Source: Pseudomonas sp. MWU13-2105
GTDB taxonomy: Bacteria; Pseudomonadota; Gammaproteobacteria; Pseudomonadales; Pseudomonadaceae
Reading direction: 5' to 3'
DNA length: 64,000 nt
Assembly (NCBI RefSeq): GCF_023242315.1
Contig: NZ_JALLIY010000017.1
Span: forward strand, 112,025-176,024
Numbering within the stretch: the stretch's first letter is position 1; each line of letters starts with the position of its first letter. The notes under the pieces are model-generated. The model saw nothing but the letters and a program-made list of their open reading frames with translations. It ran no database searches and had not been told where the DNA came from. The position numbers were made by a program, and so were the translations under genes. Of the stretch, positions 9,527 through 18,529 are shown in pieces.

Positions 9527-11965
9527 ATGCCTGATTCTGTTGCTGCCAGCTTGCGACTAGCGCCCGAAGCGCTGACCCGTCCTTTTTCCGCTGAACAGTT
9601 CAGCTTCTCTACCACCAATGATCTGGAGCCTTTTCGCGGTGTGCTTGGCCAGGAACGCGCGGTTGAAGCCTTGCAGTTCGGCGTGGCGATGCCACGCCCC
9701 GGTTACAACGTGTTTGTCATGGGCGAGCCCGGCACCGGGCGTTTTTCGTTCGTCAAACGCTATCTGAAAGCTGAAGGCAAACGCCTACAGACCCCGTCCG
9801 ACTGGGTCTATGTCAATAATTTCGACGAACCTCGCGAGCCACGGGCGCTGGAGCTGCCTGCGGGCGAGGCGGGGGCTTTCATCGCCGATATCAACGGCTT
9901 GATCGACAACCTGCTGGCGACTTTTCCTGCTGTGTTCGAGCACCCGTCCTACCAGCAGAAGAAGAGCGCCATCGACCGCGCCTTCAACCAGCGTTATGAC
10001 CGCGCCCTGGATGTGATCGAGCGCCTGGCGCTGGAGAAGGAAGTCGCGCTGTATCGCGACAGCACCAATATCGCCTTTACCCCGATGAGCGAAGGCAAGG
10101 CCCTGGATGAGGCGGAGTTCGCCCAGTTGCCGGAAGCCGAGCGTGAACGTTTCCATACCGATATCGCCGACCTGGAGGAGCGCCTCAACGAGGAGCTCGC
10201 CAGCCTGCCGCAATGGAAGCGTGAATCGAGCAATCAGTTGCGCCAGTTGAACGAAGAAACCATCACCCTGGCCCTGCAACCCCTGCTGGCGCCGTTGTCG
10301 GAAAAATACGCGGAGAACGCGGCGGTTTGCGGTTACCTGCAAGCCATGCAGGTCTATCTGCTGAAAACCGTGGTCGAGCAGTTGGTCGACGACAGCAAGA
10401 CCGACGCCGTGGCCCGCAAGCTACTGGAAGAGCAGTACGCGCCGAGCCTGGTGGTGGGGCAACCGCTCAATGGCGGTGCGCCGGTGGTCTTCGAACCGCA
10501 CCCGACCTACGACAACCTGTTCGGCCGCATCGAATACAGCACTGACCAGGGCGCGCTCTACACCACCTATCGACAGTTGCGTCCGGGTGCCTTGCATCGG
10601 GCCAACGGCGGCTTCCTGATTCTCGAAGCCGAAAAAATGCTCAGCGAGCCCTTTGTCTGGGATGCGCTCAAGCGCGCCCTGCAATCGCGCAAGCTGAAGA
10701 TGGAATCGCCGCTTGGCGAACTGGGGCGCCTGGCCACCGTGACCCTGACGCCGCAGATGATCCCCTTGCAAGTCAAGGTCGTCATCATCGGTGCCCGCCA
10801 GTTGTACTACACGCTGCAGGACCTGGATCCGGACTTCCAGGAGATGTTCCGCGTGCTGGTGGACTTCGACGAAGACATTCCCATGGTCGACGAGAGCCTG
10901 GAACAGTTCGCCCAGTTGCTCAAGACCCGTACCTCGGAAGAAGGCATGGCGCCGCTGACCGCTGATGCGGTGGCGCGCCTGGCGACCTACAGCGCGCGCC
11001 TGGCCGAGCACCAGGGGCGTCTGTCGGCACGGATCGGCGATCTGTTCCAGTTGGTCAGCGAGGCGGATTTCATTCGCCACCTGGCCAATGACGACATGAC
11101 CGACGCCGGCCATATCGAACGGGCGCTCAAGGCCAAGGCCACCCGCACCGGACGGGTCTCGGCGCGGATTCTCGACGACATGCTGGCGGGGATCATCCTG
11201 ATCGACACCGCGGGCGCCGCGGTGGGCAAGTGCAACGGGCTGACGGTGCTGGAGGTCGGCGATTCGGCCTTCGGCGTACCGGCGCGGATCTCCGCCACGG
11301 TGTATCCGGGCGGCAGCGGGATCGTCGATATCGAGCGCGAGGTCAACCTCGGCCAGCCGATCCACTCCAAAGGCGTGATGATCCTCACCGGTTACCTGGG
11401 CAGCCGTTATGCCCAGGAATTCCCCCTGGCGATTTCCGCGAGCATCGCCCTGGAGCAGTCCTACGGTTATGTCGACGGCGACAGCGCCTCCCTGGGCGAG
11501 GCTTGCACGCTGATTTCGGCGCTGTCGAAAACCCCGCTCAAGCAGTGTTTCGCCATTACCGGCTCGATCAACCAGTTCGGCGAAGTGCAGGCGGTGGGCG
11601 GGGTCAACGAAAAGATCGAGGGCTTCTTCCGACTCTGCGAGGCCCGTGGCCTGACCGGTGAGCAAGGGGCGATCATTCCCCAGGCGAACGTCGCCACCCT
11701 GATGCTCGATGAGCGGGTATTGCAGGCGGTACGCGCCGGTCAGTTTCACGTGTATGCGGTGCGCCAGGCCGATGAGGCGCTGAGCCTGCTGGTGGGTGAG
11801 CCGGCCGGTGAACCGGATGCCGATGGGCAATTCCCGGAAGGCAGCGTCAACGCGCGAGTGGTGGAGCGCCTGCGGGTGATCGCCGAGATGATCAGCGAGG
11901 ATGACCTCAAGGAAGCGGAGAAGGAGGCGGCCGAGCAGGCGTTGGCGGAGGTCAAGCCGTCCTGA
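9527..11965 (+). CDS. Lon-like ATP-dependent protease (AAA_32 / LonB-type)
   Basis: The product is 812 aa with a divergent N-terminal ATPase region of the AAA_32 type and a C-terminal Lon S16 peptidase domain. The catalytic Ser653 (DGDSAS) and Lys696 (GGVNEK) are 43 residues apart, the same spacing as Ser679/Lys722 of E. coli Lon. The Walker A segment is GEPGTGRFS at 66-74, with Arg72 in the usual lysine position. A candidate Walker B is FLILEAEKM. The start is supported by TAAGGA. It most resembles what I recall as PA4576. It is transcribed alone. Confidence 0.88.
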   Translation: MPDSVAASLRLAPEALTRPFSAEQFSFSTTNDLEPFRGVLGQERAVEALQFGVAMPRPGYNVFVMGEPGTGRFSFVKRYLKAEGKRLQTPSDWVYVNNFDEPREPRALELPAGEAGAFIADINGLIDNLLATFPAVFEHPSYQQKKSAIDRAFNQRYDRALDVIERLALEKEVALYRDSTNIAFTPMSEGKALDEAEFAQLPEAERERFHTDIADLEERLNEELASLPQWKRESSNQLRQLNEETITLALQPLLAPLSEKYAENAAVCGYLQAMQVYLLKTVVEQLVDDSKTDAVARKLLEEQYAPSLVVGQPLNGGAPVVFEPHPTYDNLFGRIEYSTDQGALYTTYRQLRPGALHRANGGFLILEAEKMLSEPFVWDALKRALQSRKLKMESPLGELGRLATVTLTPQMIPLQVKVVIIGARQLYYTLQDLDPDFQEMFRVLVDFDEDIPMVDESLEQFAQLLKTRTSEEGMAPLTADAVARLATYSARLAEHQGRLSARIGDLFQLVSEADFIRHLANDDMTDAGHIERALKAKATRTGRVSARILDDMLAGIILIDTAGAAVGKCNGLTVLEVGDSAFGVPARISATVYPGGSGIVDIEREVNLGQPIHSKGVMILTGYLGSRYAQEFPLAISASIALEQSYGYVDGDSASLGEACTLISALSKTPLKQCFAITGSINQFGEVQAVGGVNEKIEGFFRLCEARGLTGEQGAIIPQANVATLMLDERVLQAVRAGQFHVYAVRQADEALSLLVGEPAGEPDADGQFPEGSVNARVVERLRVIAEMISEDDLKEAEKEAAEQALAEVKPS

Positions 11966-12146
11966 GGATATAAGGGCCGCGGGAGTCAAGGCTTTGGCGC
12001 ATGCCAACTTGGCGCCCGTTGGTCCTGCAAATGCTTGCTGCCTGTGGATTTATTCTATTCTCTGGGCAAGGACCTCCACTGTAGTCACCGGACCGATGCA
12101 ACCTCCCACCGGAGGCTGAAGACAGGATTTACCGAGGGTCGCCGCC

Positions 12147-12467
12147 ATGCCGCGCAACCTTTGCCTCACCCGTCAATGCCTGGGTCTTGTGACCCGTATC
12201 GAATGCAGTATTCGCCCGCTCGCCGGCGATAATGGAATGTGGACCCTTCTGTTCGCCGCCGGAATGGCTGGTGAACAACCCTCGGCCATCAAGGCCCAGG
12301 GCCCGTTCCATGGCCCGGTCGTGGCCGAATCCATCCTTGAGTCGATTGTCGAAAGCCTGACCCTGCATGGCTATCAGCTGGCCGAGGATCCGCAGATCTG
12401 GTGCCTGCATTTGCAGGCCCAGCTACGGGAGATCAACGGTTCGCGAGGCCGCGGCCTGGAACACTAG
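12147..12467 (+). CDS. Conserved hypothetical protein (PA4575-like)
   Basis: This is a soluble protein of 106 aa without signal peptide or membrane segment. The middle (GPFHGPVVAESILESIVESL) and the end (QIWCLHLQAQLREIN) look like a small mixed alpha/beta fold. A GAGGG ribosome site lies eight bases before the ATG. It sits between the Lon-like protease and a convergent lipoprotein gene, the place PA4575 occupies in P. aeruginosa as I recall. Function unknown. Confidence 0.72.
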   Translation: MPRNLCLTRQCLGLVTRIECSIRPLAGDNGMWTLLFAAGMAGEQPSAIKAQGPFHGPVVAESILESIVESLTLHGYQLAEDPQIWCLHLQAQLREINGSRGRGLEH

Positions 12468-12485
12468 GCCGCGACCCCGGGAGCA

Positions 12486-14312
12486 TTACTCGGCGGGACC
12501 TGAAGCCTGGGCCTTGTCGAGCTTGACCTCGAAACCGTATTCGACGGTGTTCAAGGCCGTGCGCTGGTAACTTTCCAGTTGGCTCGGCTGCCCGTAGAAG
12601 TAGTGCACGTCGTAGACCGACGGCGAGTCGGCCTTGTCACTATGGCTGGTGGCGAGGATTTCCTTGAGGTAATTGCCGCTGTCGTCCTTGGCGTAGAAAC
12701 GCCAGGACTCGGCGGGGAAGCGCTTCTGGTCGACGATCAGCGCGTTGCCCTTGAGCTCCAGTCCCGCGGGTAATTGATGGGCGTCGAGGCTGTTCTTCTG
12801 GATATCGGCGAGGAACAACGGCATTGAGCCGACGGCATAGGCCGGCGTTTCCGGGAACAGGTTGAGGTCGTAGGTGATGGTGCCCTCCAACGGGTTGACC
12901 TCGAAGGCCTCTGCGGGCAATTCCAGGGGCTCGCCACGCTTGCCTTGTTCGTCTTCGGTAAAGAAGGTTACCGGGCTGTTGCTGGGGGCGCTGGGTGAAC
13001 CGAGCAATTCGTCGTTGAAGGTCTTGGGGTGGTCGAACTCGATATTCGCCGCACTGGCGTCGTCCACCGACTGGCTGATGACCACGCTCTTCTTCAGTTT
13101 TTCTGCATCCAGGTTGGCGCCCTTGAGGTAGGTTGCGGCCTGGTCGTCATAGACCACCACCGGCATCGGCAGCGGCTGGACATCCTTGCTGGTGGTGTTG
13201 TTGAACTCGCGTACCGGCAGGTCAAGCTCCTTGCGGTTGACCGTCGCAGCGGAAAAATCCATCACGCTGATTTCCAGCTTGTCGATCATGCCGTTGAAGT
13301 AGACCCGGGTGTAGTGGCTGGTCTGCTTCGCCTCGAAGGCTTTTTGCTCGTCGTCGAGCTGTTTCTCGAACGCGTCGCTCCAGCTCTTCTGTTTGAGCAT
13401 TTCGTCCAGTTGCTGCTGGTAGAAGGCAATCTGCGCGGCGTTTTCGTTGATGGCCCCGGCTCGCGAGAGAAACTGTCCGCTAGCGTCCATGGCCTGGACG
13501 ATCAGTGGGTTGAGCGGTGTGTCACCGACCTGGGGGGCTTGCGCGGCATTGCTGTTCAATTCGATTTCGGCGTTGTTCTTGTCCAGCGACACCAGGGTCA
13601 GGCTGACGTTGTCGCTGTTTTGCAGCTTGCCGACGTCCTGGCGGGTCAGGTTGAAGGTTACCACCTTGCGCGGGGCGATCACTTCGACCTTGCCGTGCAG
13701 GGTCAGGGGCTGCGGCTGTTTTTTCGCGTCGACTTCCATGCCTTCGACGTAGGGATAGGTGATCGTCAGGTCGTCGGGGTTGGTGGTGTTGGAGCTGGAA
13801 GGGCTCAGTTGGATACCGGGATCGGTCTCCGACCATTCAGGCTGGAACGGGATCACCTGTTTGTTGCTCAGGGTTACTGACTGCCATTCCAGGGCATGGG
13901 GAAACGGGAATTCGGTGGGGTAGTTGAAGCTGAACGGGAAGATCGGCTGCAGGTCGGTCAGGTAGTCGGAACTGGAGGTCTTGCGCAGCACGAAGAGGCC
14001 GTTGATATAGGTGTCGGCCAGGGCCTGCGGACTGGGGTAGTGCTTGAGCAGCGCCAGGGCATCGTCGCTGTACTCGGTTTCGATGGGCTTGTCGCGCAGG
14101 CGCAGACGGGCCCGTTCGAGCAGCAGCAGGGAGCCGCCGAGGTCGGCCACGGCATCCTTGAGCTTGGGGTCCTGGAGGGTGTCGAGGGTCTTCTCGAACT
14201 GCGCGGTCCTTTCCTCGAGGCTGGTGTGTTGTTGCTTGTCTTTGGGGGAACAGCCGCTCACCAGCAGAGCCACCGATAGCCCGAGGCAACCCAGGGGAAG
14301 TCGCAAATCCAT
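12486..14312 (-). CDS. Large predicted lipoprotein of unknown function
   Basis: The 608-aa product has a lipoprotein signal ending LLVSGC (Cys21), then a charged helical segment (residues 25-80). It continues as a long beta-rich, extracytoplasmic-looking protein with repeated Thr/Asp/Asn-rich stretches, for example PSSSNTTNPDDLTITYPY. A predicted helix around residues 285-340 (QIAFYQQQLDEMLKQKS) could be a coiled coil. No family is recognised. The AGGA ribosome site is ten bases from the ATG. It diverges from the UPF0114 gene. Confidence 0.8.
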   Translation of the reverse strand: MDLRLPLGCLGLSVALLVSGCSPKDKQQHTSLEERTAQFEKTLDTLQDPKLKDAVADLGGSLLLLERARLRLRDKPIETEYSDDALALLKHYPSPQALADTYINGLFVLRKTSSSDYLTDLQPIFPFSFNYPTEFPFPHALEWQSVTLSNKQVIPFQPEWSETDPGIQLSPSSSNTTNPDDLTITYPYVEGMEVDAKKQPQPLTLHGKVEVIAPRKVVTFNLTRQDVGKLQNSDNVSLTLVSLDKNNAEIELNSNAAQAPQVGDTPLNPLIVQAMDASGQFLSRAGAINENAAQIAFYQQQLDEMLKQKSWSDAFEKQLDDEQKAFEAKQTSHYTRVYFNGMIDKLEISVMDFSAATVNRKELDLPVREFNNTTSKDVQPLPMPVVVYDDQAATYLKGANLDAEKLKKSVVISQSVDDASAANIEFDHPKTFNDELLGSPSAPSNSPVTFFTEDEQGKRGEPLELPAEAFEVNPLEGTITYDLNLFPETPAYAVGSMPLFLADIQKNSLDAHQLPAGLELKGNALIVDQKRFPAESWRFYAKDDSGNYLKEILATSHSDKADSPSVYDVHYFYGQPSQLESYQRTALNTVEYGFEVKLDKAQASGPAE

Positions 14313-14444
14313 TGTTCAGTTTTCCTGTACACAGTGCACACGCGATGTCGTTGATGCCGACACTAGCAGAAAATCGCCCTGGCGCAGCTGTCCCGATGTT
14401 GAACAAGCGCCTGCGCAGGGCTTTTTTCCCTTGGGTTTGAGCGC

Positions 14445-14453
14445 TGATATACT
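14445..14453 (+). promoter_or_regulatory. Extended -10 promoter for the UPF0114 gene
   Basis: TGATATACT provides a TG-extended -10 element (TATACT at 14448-14453) about 30 bases before the start codon. The -35 region is poor, as is common with extended -10 promoters. Confidence 0.5.
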
Positions 14454-14482
14454 CGCGGCCATTTTCAGTTGGTATGAGATCC

Positions 14483-14971
14483 ATGGAACGTTTTATCGAA
14501 AATGCAATGTATGCCTCGCGCTGGCTGCTGGCGCCGATCTACTTCGGCCTGTCGTTGGGCCTGCTGGCCCTGGCGCTGAAATTCTTCCAGGAGGTTTTTC
14601 ACGTTATCCCCAATGTCTTCGCCATGGCCGAGGCCGACCTGATCCTGGTGCTGCTGTCGCTGATCGACATGGCACTGGTGGGGGGCTTGCTGGTGATGGT
14701 GATGATTTCCGGCTACGAGAACTTCGTGTCTCAGCTGGATATCGATGAAAGCAAGGAAAAGCTCAGCTGGTTGGGCAAGATGGATTCCACCTCGTTGAAG
14801 ATGAAGGTGGCGGCGTCGATCGTGGCGATCTCCTCGATTCACCTGCTGCGGGTGTTCATGGATGCCAAGAACATCGATCCGGTGCACCTGCAATGGTATG
14901 TGATCATCCACATCACCTTTGTCGTGTCGGCCTTTGCAATGGGTTACCTGGACAAGCTGACCAAGCACTGA
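14483..14971 (+). CDS. UPF0114 (YqhA) family inner-membrane protein
   Basis: The 162-aa protein is very close to E. coli YqhA along its length: MERFIENAMYASRWLLAP at the start, the GGLLVMVMISGYENFVSQLD block, and MGYLDKLTKH at the end. Three to four hydrophobic segments are visible, at about 12-35, 53-75, 108-125 and 138-155. The start was placed at 14483 rather than 14474 because the family begins MERF. The molecular role is unknown. Confidence 0.93.
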   Translation: MERFIENAMYASRWLLAPIYFGLSLGLLALALKFFQEVFHVIPNVFAMAEADLILVLLSLIDMALVGGLLVMVMISGYENFVSQLDIDESKEKLSWLGKMDSTSLKMKVAASIVAISSIHLLRVFMDAKNIDPVHLQWYVIIHITFVVSAFAMGYLDKLTKH

Positions 14972-15080
14972 CCCCGCTGTGCTTGTGTGCTAGTCTGCTG
15001 GCCCTTTTTGGTTCCGGGTGCGTGGGGCGATACCGTGTTCAACCGGTATTTGCCGCCGCAGCCCACAGCGGAGCAGTGTT

Positions 15081-15698
15081 ATGTCCGAAGTAAATCTGTC
15101 CACCGACGAAACCCGCGTCAGCTACGGTATCGGCCGTCAGTTGGGTGACCAACTGCGTGACAACCCGCCACCGGGCGTGAGTCTCGACGCGATCCTGGCC
15201 GGCCTGACCGACGCCTTTCACGGCAAGCCAAGCCGCGTGGGCCAGGAAGAACTGTCCGCCAGCTTCAAGGTGATCCGCGAAGTCATGCAGGCTGAAGCCG
15301 CTGCCAAGGCTGAAGCCGCGGCGGGCGCCGGCCTGGCATTCCTCGCGGAAAACGCCAAGCGTGAAGGCATCACTACCCTGGCTTCCGGCCTGCAGTTCGA
15401 AGTGTTGACCCAGGGCGAGGGCGCCAAGCCGTCCCGTGAGGACAGCGTGCGTACCCACTACCACGGCACCCTGATCGACGGCACTGTGTTCGACAGCTCC
15501 TACGAGCGCGGCCAGCCAGCCGAATTCCCGGTCGGCGGCGTGATCGCCGGCTGGACCGAGGCGCTGCAACTGATGAATGCCGGTAGCAAATGGCGCCTGT
15601 ACGTGCCGAGCGAACTGGCTTACGGCGCCCAGGGCGTCGGCGGCATTCCGCCGCACAGCGTACTGGTGTTCGACGTCGAGCTGCTCGACGTTCTGTAA
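15081..15698 (+). CDS. fklB: FKBP-type peptidyl-prolyl isomerase FklB
   Basis: The 205-aa product has an N-terminal helical dimerisation domain (to about residue 85, ending in an Ala/Glu-rich linker) and a C-terminal FKBP fold with DGTVFDSSYERGQP, FPVGGVIAGWTEAL and IPPHSVLVFDVELL. It has no signal peptide, so it acts in the cytoplasm as FKBP22 does in E. coli, catalysing proline cis-trans isomerisation. ATG 15081 has a GGAG site and gives the family length. It is a single gene. Confidence 0.93.
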   Translation: MSEVNLSTDETRVSYGIGRQLGDQLRDNPPPGVSLDAILAGLTDAFHGKPSRVGQEELSASFKVIREVMQAEAAAKAEAAAGAGLAFLAENAKREGITTLASGLQFEVLTQGEGAKPSREDSVRTHYHGTLIDGTVFDSSYERGQPAEFPVGGVIAGWTEALQLMNAGSKWRLYVPSELAYGAQGVGGIPPHSVLVFDVELLDVL

Positions 15699-15730
15699 TA
15701 CGAACTGCCTCTGTGTCGGGGCGGTGCTTG

Positions 15731-15804
15731 TGTGGGAGCGGAGCTTGCCCGCGAAGCTTTGTAGCGGTCCACTGGCCTCTTCGCGGGCAAGCTCCGCTCC
15801 CACA
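15731..15804. repeat. REPIN (inverted REP pair)
   Basis: TGTGGGAGCGGAGCTTGCCC and its inverted copy enclose a spacer of about 30 bp in the convergent region after fklB. The outer and inner stems (GCGAAG / CTTCGC) both pair. Confidence 0.85.
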
Positions 15805-15890
15805 AGACAAGGTCCCGGTGCTGTCTGGAGTGGTATTCCACAAGTCTTCGGCCCGTCCTGTCCGGGGGGGCATTGAGACAGCTATTCCCG

Positions 15891-16148
15891 TCACACCCGC
15901 AGCTTGCTGTTCAGGTCTTCCGTCGGACGCAACGCCCGGGCATAGCAGAACAGAAACAGGTTGCGTACCAACTCCTTGAGTACCAAGGGTTCGCTGGAAC
16001 TCAAGCCGCTGACGTCCAGGTCGCCCTGGTCCTGCAACTCGTTCAAGGCTTCCTCCTCCAGTACCGCACAGACTTCCCCCGTTTCCCGATGCAGGATGCG
16101 CAGGTAAGGGTGTGGGCGGTCCAGCCAGGCATCGATCAAATAAGTCAT
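15891..16148 (-). CDS. Small Fur-box-controlled protein (PA4570-like)
   Basis: The 85-aa soluble, acidic protein begins MTYLIDAWLDRPHPYLRIL and has no known domain that I recognise. A palindromic iron box lies 27-45 bases before the ATG. I recall PA4570 of P. aeruginosa, in the same place, being strongly induced by iron starvation, and this looks like its counterpart. Function is unknown; a role under iron limitation is inferred from the operator and position. Confidence 0.8.
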   Translation of the reverse strand: MTYLIDAWLDRPHPYLRILHRETGEVCAVLEEEALNELQDQGDLDVSGLSSSEPLVLKELVRNLFLFCYARALRPTEDLNSKLRV

Positions 16149-16174
16149 GTTCTCATCTCCTTGATGGGTTTCAA

Positions 16175-16193
16175 TGAGAATAATTCTTATTCA
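16175..16193 (-). promoter_or_regulatory. Predicted Fur box
   Basis: TGAGAATAATTCTTATTCA contains the palindrome AGAAT-A-ATTCT and resembles the 19-bp Fur consensus GATAATGATAATCATTATC. It lies just upstream of the 85-aa gene, where bound Fur would block transcription when iron is plentiful. Confidence 0.75.
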
Positions 16194-16328
16194 ATGAATA
16201 GCAAGTGCCTATTGGTCGATTGTCGGGTTTTCTGTAGGGGGATTTGTCTGAGGTCAATGAAGGCAGGTGGTGTGGCGGTAGACACGCTCCTGACCTGGGC
16301 GTCGTAACCAGGGGCGGCGCGGAGCATT

Positions 16329-16411
16329 GTGGGAGCCGGCTTATCGGCGATGGCGTCCGCAAGGTCGCTGTATGGCCCAAGGGCCTCATCGCCGGCGAGC
16401 CGGCTCCCACC
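16329..16411. repeat. REPIN (inverted REP pair)
   Basis: GTGGGAGCCGGCTTATCGGCGATG pairs with an inverted copy ending GCCGGCTCCCAC. It is a different REP subtype from the GGAGCGGAGCTTG copies elsewhere in the window. It lies between the Fur-box gene and the phnA-like gene. Confidence 0.8.
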
Positions 16412-16432
16412 AGAATTGCAGCGTTGGGCCGC

Positions 16433-16774
16433 TTAGACCTTTCTGACGAACTCGGACTTGAGCTTCATCGGGCCGATACCGTCGATCTTGCAGTCGATGT
16501 CGTGGTCGCCATCGCACAGGCGGATGTTCTTGACCTTGGTGCCGACCTTGACCACCAGGGAGGTGCCCTTGACCTTCAGGTCCTTGATCACGGTGATGGT
16601 GTCGCCGTCTTGCAGGACGTTGCCCACGGAGTCCTTTTTCACGGTGTCGTCGCTGGCGGTTTCGGCTTCGCCGCCGGCGGACCATTCATGGGCGCATTCC
16701 GGGCAGACCAGTTGGGTGCCGTCTTCGTAGGTAAATTCGGAATTGCATTTCGGGCAGGGTGGCAACGTGCTCAC
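16433..16774 (-). CDS. yjdM: PhnA/YjdM-family zinc-ribbon protein
   Basis: The 113-aa protein has an N-terminal zinc ribbon CPKC...CPEC and a C-terminal small beta domain with DGDTITVIKDLKVKG, GTKVKNIRL and DIDCKIDGIGPMKLKSEF. It closely follows E. coli YjdM (formerly PhnA). Despite the old name, a phosphonate role is not established for this family. The GTG start at 16774 (VSTLPPCPKC) is backed by GAGGAA at seven bases and matches the family N-terminus; a longer upstream reading is rejected. Confidence 0.9.
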   Translation of the reverse strand: MSTLPPCPKCNSEFTYEDGTQLVCPECAHEWSAGGEAETASDDTVKKDSVGNVLQDGDTITVIKDLKVKGTSLVVKVGTKVKNIRLCDGDHDIDCKIDGIGPMKLKSEFVRKV

Positions 16775-16859
16775 TAAGGTTCCTCGGTTTCGGGAAGGTG
16801 AAAAGCGCACATTATATAGGGTTTTTGTCGGCGAAGGTGTAGCAGCGGCGACTGGAAAC

Positions 16860-16947
16860 TGTGGGAGCGGAGCTTGCCCGCGAAGCTTTTAGTGGCCTTA
16901 CTGGCACCTTCGCGGCGGTGCGGCGATCCGACAAGCTCCGCTCCCAC
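16860..16947. repeat. REPIN (inverted REP pair)
   Basis: TGTGGGAGCGGAGCTTGCCC and its inverted copy GACAAGCTCCGCTCCCAC flank about 50 bp. It lies between the ispB stop and the phnA-like gene. Confidence 0.85.
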
Positions 16948-16969
16948 GGGCGGTGCTTGCAGGGGAGAA

Positions 16970-17938
16970 TCAGTGAGTGCGGGCGACCGCGAACTCGCTC
17001 AATTCCACCAGGGCATCGCGGTATTCGCTTGCCGGCAGCGCTTCCAGGCAGGCAATCGCCCGGGCCACATAGTCGCGGGCCAGTTGCGCGGTGTAGTCCA
17101 GGGAGCCGGAAGCCTGTACCGCTTCGCGAATGCTTTCGAGGTCTTCGATACCGCCTTTCTGGATCGCCTGGCGCACCAGGGCCGCCTGTTCCGGCGTGCC
17201 TTCGCGCATGGTGTAGATCAGCGGCAGGGTCGGCTTGCCTTCGGCCAGGTCGTCGCCGACATTCTTGCCCAGGGTCTCGGCATCGCCCTTGTAGTCCAGC
17301 AGGTCGTCCACCAGTTGGAACGCCACGCCCAAGTGGTCGCCGAAGGTCCGTAGCGCCTCGGTCTGCTCCGGCGTCGCCTGGCACAGGGCCGCGGCGCTGT
17401 GGGTCGAGGCTTCGAAGAGCATCGCGGTCTTGCCGCGGATGACTTCCATATAGGTTTCTTCAGTGGTGCTGGCGTCGCGGACCTTGGACAACTGCAACAC
17501 TTCGCCTTCGGCGATGATGCGGGTGGCTTGTGAAAGAATCTTCATCACCGGCATCGAGCCCAGCTCGACCATCATTTCGAAGGAGCGCGAGTACAGGAAG
17601 TCGCCGACCAGCACGCTCGGGGCGTTGCCCCACATGGCATTGGCGGTGGAGCGGCCGCGGCGCATGCCCGACATGTCGACCACGTCGTCATGCAACAGGG
17701 TCGCGGTGTGCAGGAATTCGATGGTGGCGGCCAGCAGGCGCAGGTCGTCGCCTTCGCGGCCCAGGGCCTTGCCACACAGCAGCACCAATAAAGGACGCAG
17801 GCGCTTGCCCCCGGCCGAGGTGATGTAATCGCCGATTTTCGAGACCAGCGGCACCCGGGAAGTCAGCTGCTTCTTGATGATGCCATCGACGGCGCTAAAA
17901 TCGTCCGCCACCGCGCGGTAGAAAGCTTGGGGTTGCAT
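16970..17938 (-). CDS. ispB: Octaprenyl/polyprenyl diphosphate synthase
   Basis: This trans-polyprenyl synthase builds the isoprenoid side chain of ubiquinone. Of its 322 residues, the first Asp-rich motif is DDVVD at 84-88, followed by GMRRGR; the second is DDLLD at 211-215. GGKRLRP at 43-49 binds diphosphate. The length fits IspB. It is divergent from rplU-rpmA, the usual arrangement in gammaproteobacteria. Confidence 0.95.
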   Translation of the reverse strand: MQPQAFYRAVADDFSAVDGIIKKQLTSRVPLVSKIGDYITSAGGKRLRPLLVLLCGKALGREGDDLRLLAATIEFLHTATLLHDDVVDMSGMRRGRSTANAMWGNAPSVLVGDFLYSRSFEMMVELGSMPVMKILSQATRIIAEGEVLQLSKVRDASTTEETYMEVIRGKTAMLFEASTHSAAALCQATPEQTEALRTFGDHLGVAFQLVDDLLDYKGDAETLGKNVGDDLAEGKPTLPLIYTMREGTPEQAALVRQAIQKGGIEDLESIREAVQASGSLDYTAQLARDYVARAIACLEALPASEYRDALVELSEFAVARTH

Positions 17939-18179
17939 CAGCGGGAGTCGCTCCAGAAGGGTTGCGCGGCATGCTAGGGCGGGGGGTCTACGCTGTCAAG
18001 GCACGCGGTCCGCAGGCTTGCAATGGCCTGATGGCTTGCGTACAATCGCGCACCCTGAACTTCCTGGGCAGCACCTGCCTTACGCAATTGCATCTGGGCC
18101 GTTCCAGCCCCATGCAGCCATGCCAGCCAATACCTTTACCTATAAAGCGCTGGGTGAGCAGGATTATCGGAGAAATACC

Positions 18180-18494
18180 ATGTCTTACGCAGTAATCGTT
18201 ACCGGCGGCAAGCAGTACAAAGTCGCTCCAGGTGAATACCTGAAGATCGAGAAACTGGAAATCGCCACTGGCGAATCCGTTACCTTTGATCGTGTTCTGT
18301 TGGTCGCCAATGGCGATGACGTGAATATCGGCGCTCCAGTTGTTGCTGGCGCTACCGTTGTGGCTGAAGTGATCTCCCAAGGTCGTCACGATAAAGTCCG
18401 CATCATCAAGTTCCGTCGTCGTAAGCACCACATGAAGCGTATGGGCCACCGTCAGTGGTACACCGAGATCAAAATCACCGGTATTCAGGCTTAA
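18180..18494 (+). CDS. rplU: 50S ribosomal protein L21
   Basis: The 104-aa L21 starts MSYAVIVTGGKQYKV and ends with the RRRKHHMKRMGHRQWYTEIK signature. CGGAG lies seven bases before the ATG, and longer upstream readings of the same frame are not family-like. It forms an operon with rpmA, 35 bases downstream. Confidence 0.98.
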   Translation: MSYAVIVTGGKQYKVAPGEYLKIEKLEIATGESVTFDRVLLVANGDDVNIGAPVVAGATVVAEVISQGRHDKVRIIKFRRRKHHMKRMGHRQWYTEIKITGIQA

Positions 18495-18529
18495 TTTCAG
18501 CCTAATCCCCTTTTTGGAGAATTGAACTC

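Noticed and set aside
14400..14430. CCTGCGCAGG followed by TTTTTT as a terminator
   Set aside because: The stem is only four base pairs around a palindromic core, and no plus-strand gene ends nearby; the region is the divergent promoter area.
15731..16947. Closely spaced inverted repeats as a CRISPR-like array
   Set aside because: The repeats are REP pairs in inverted orientation with unequal spacing, interrupted by genes; no direct repeats with unique spacers and no cas genes.
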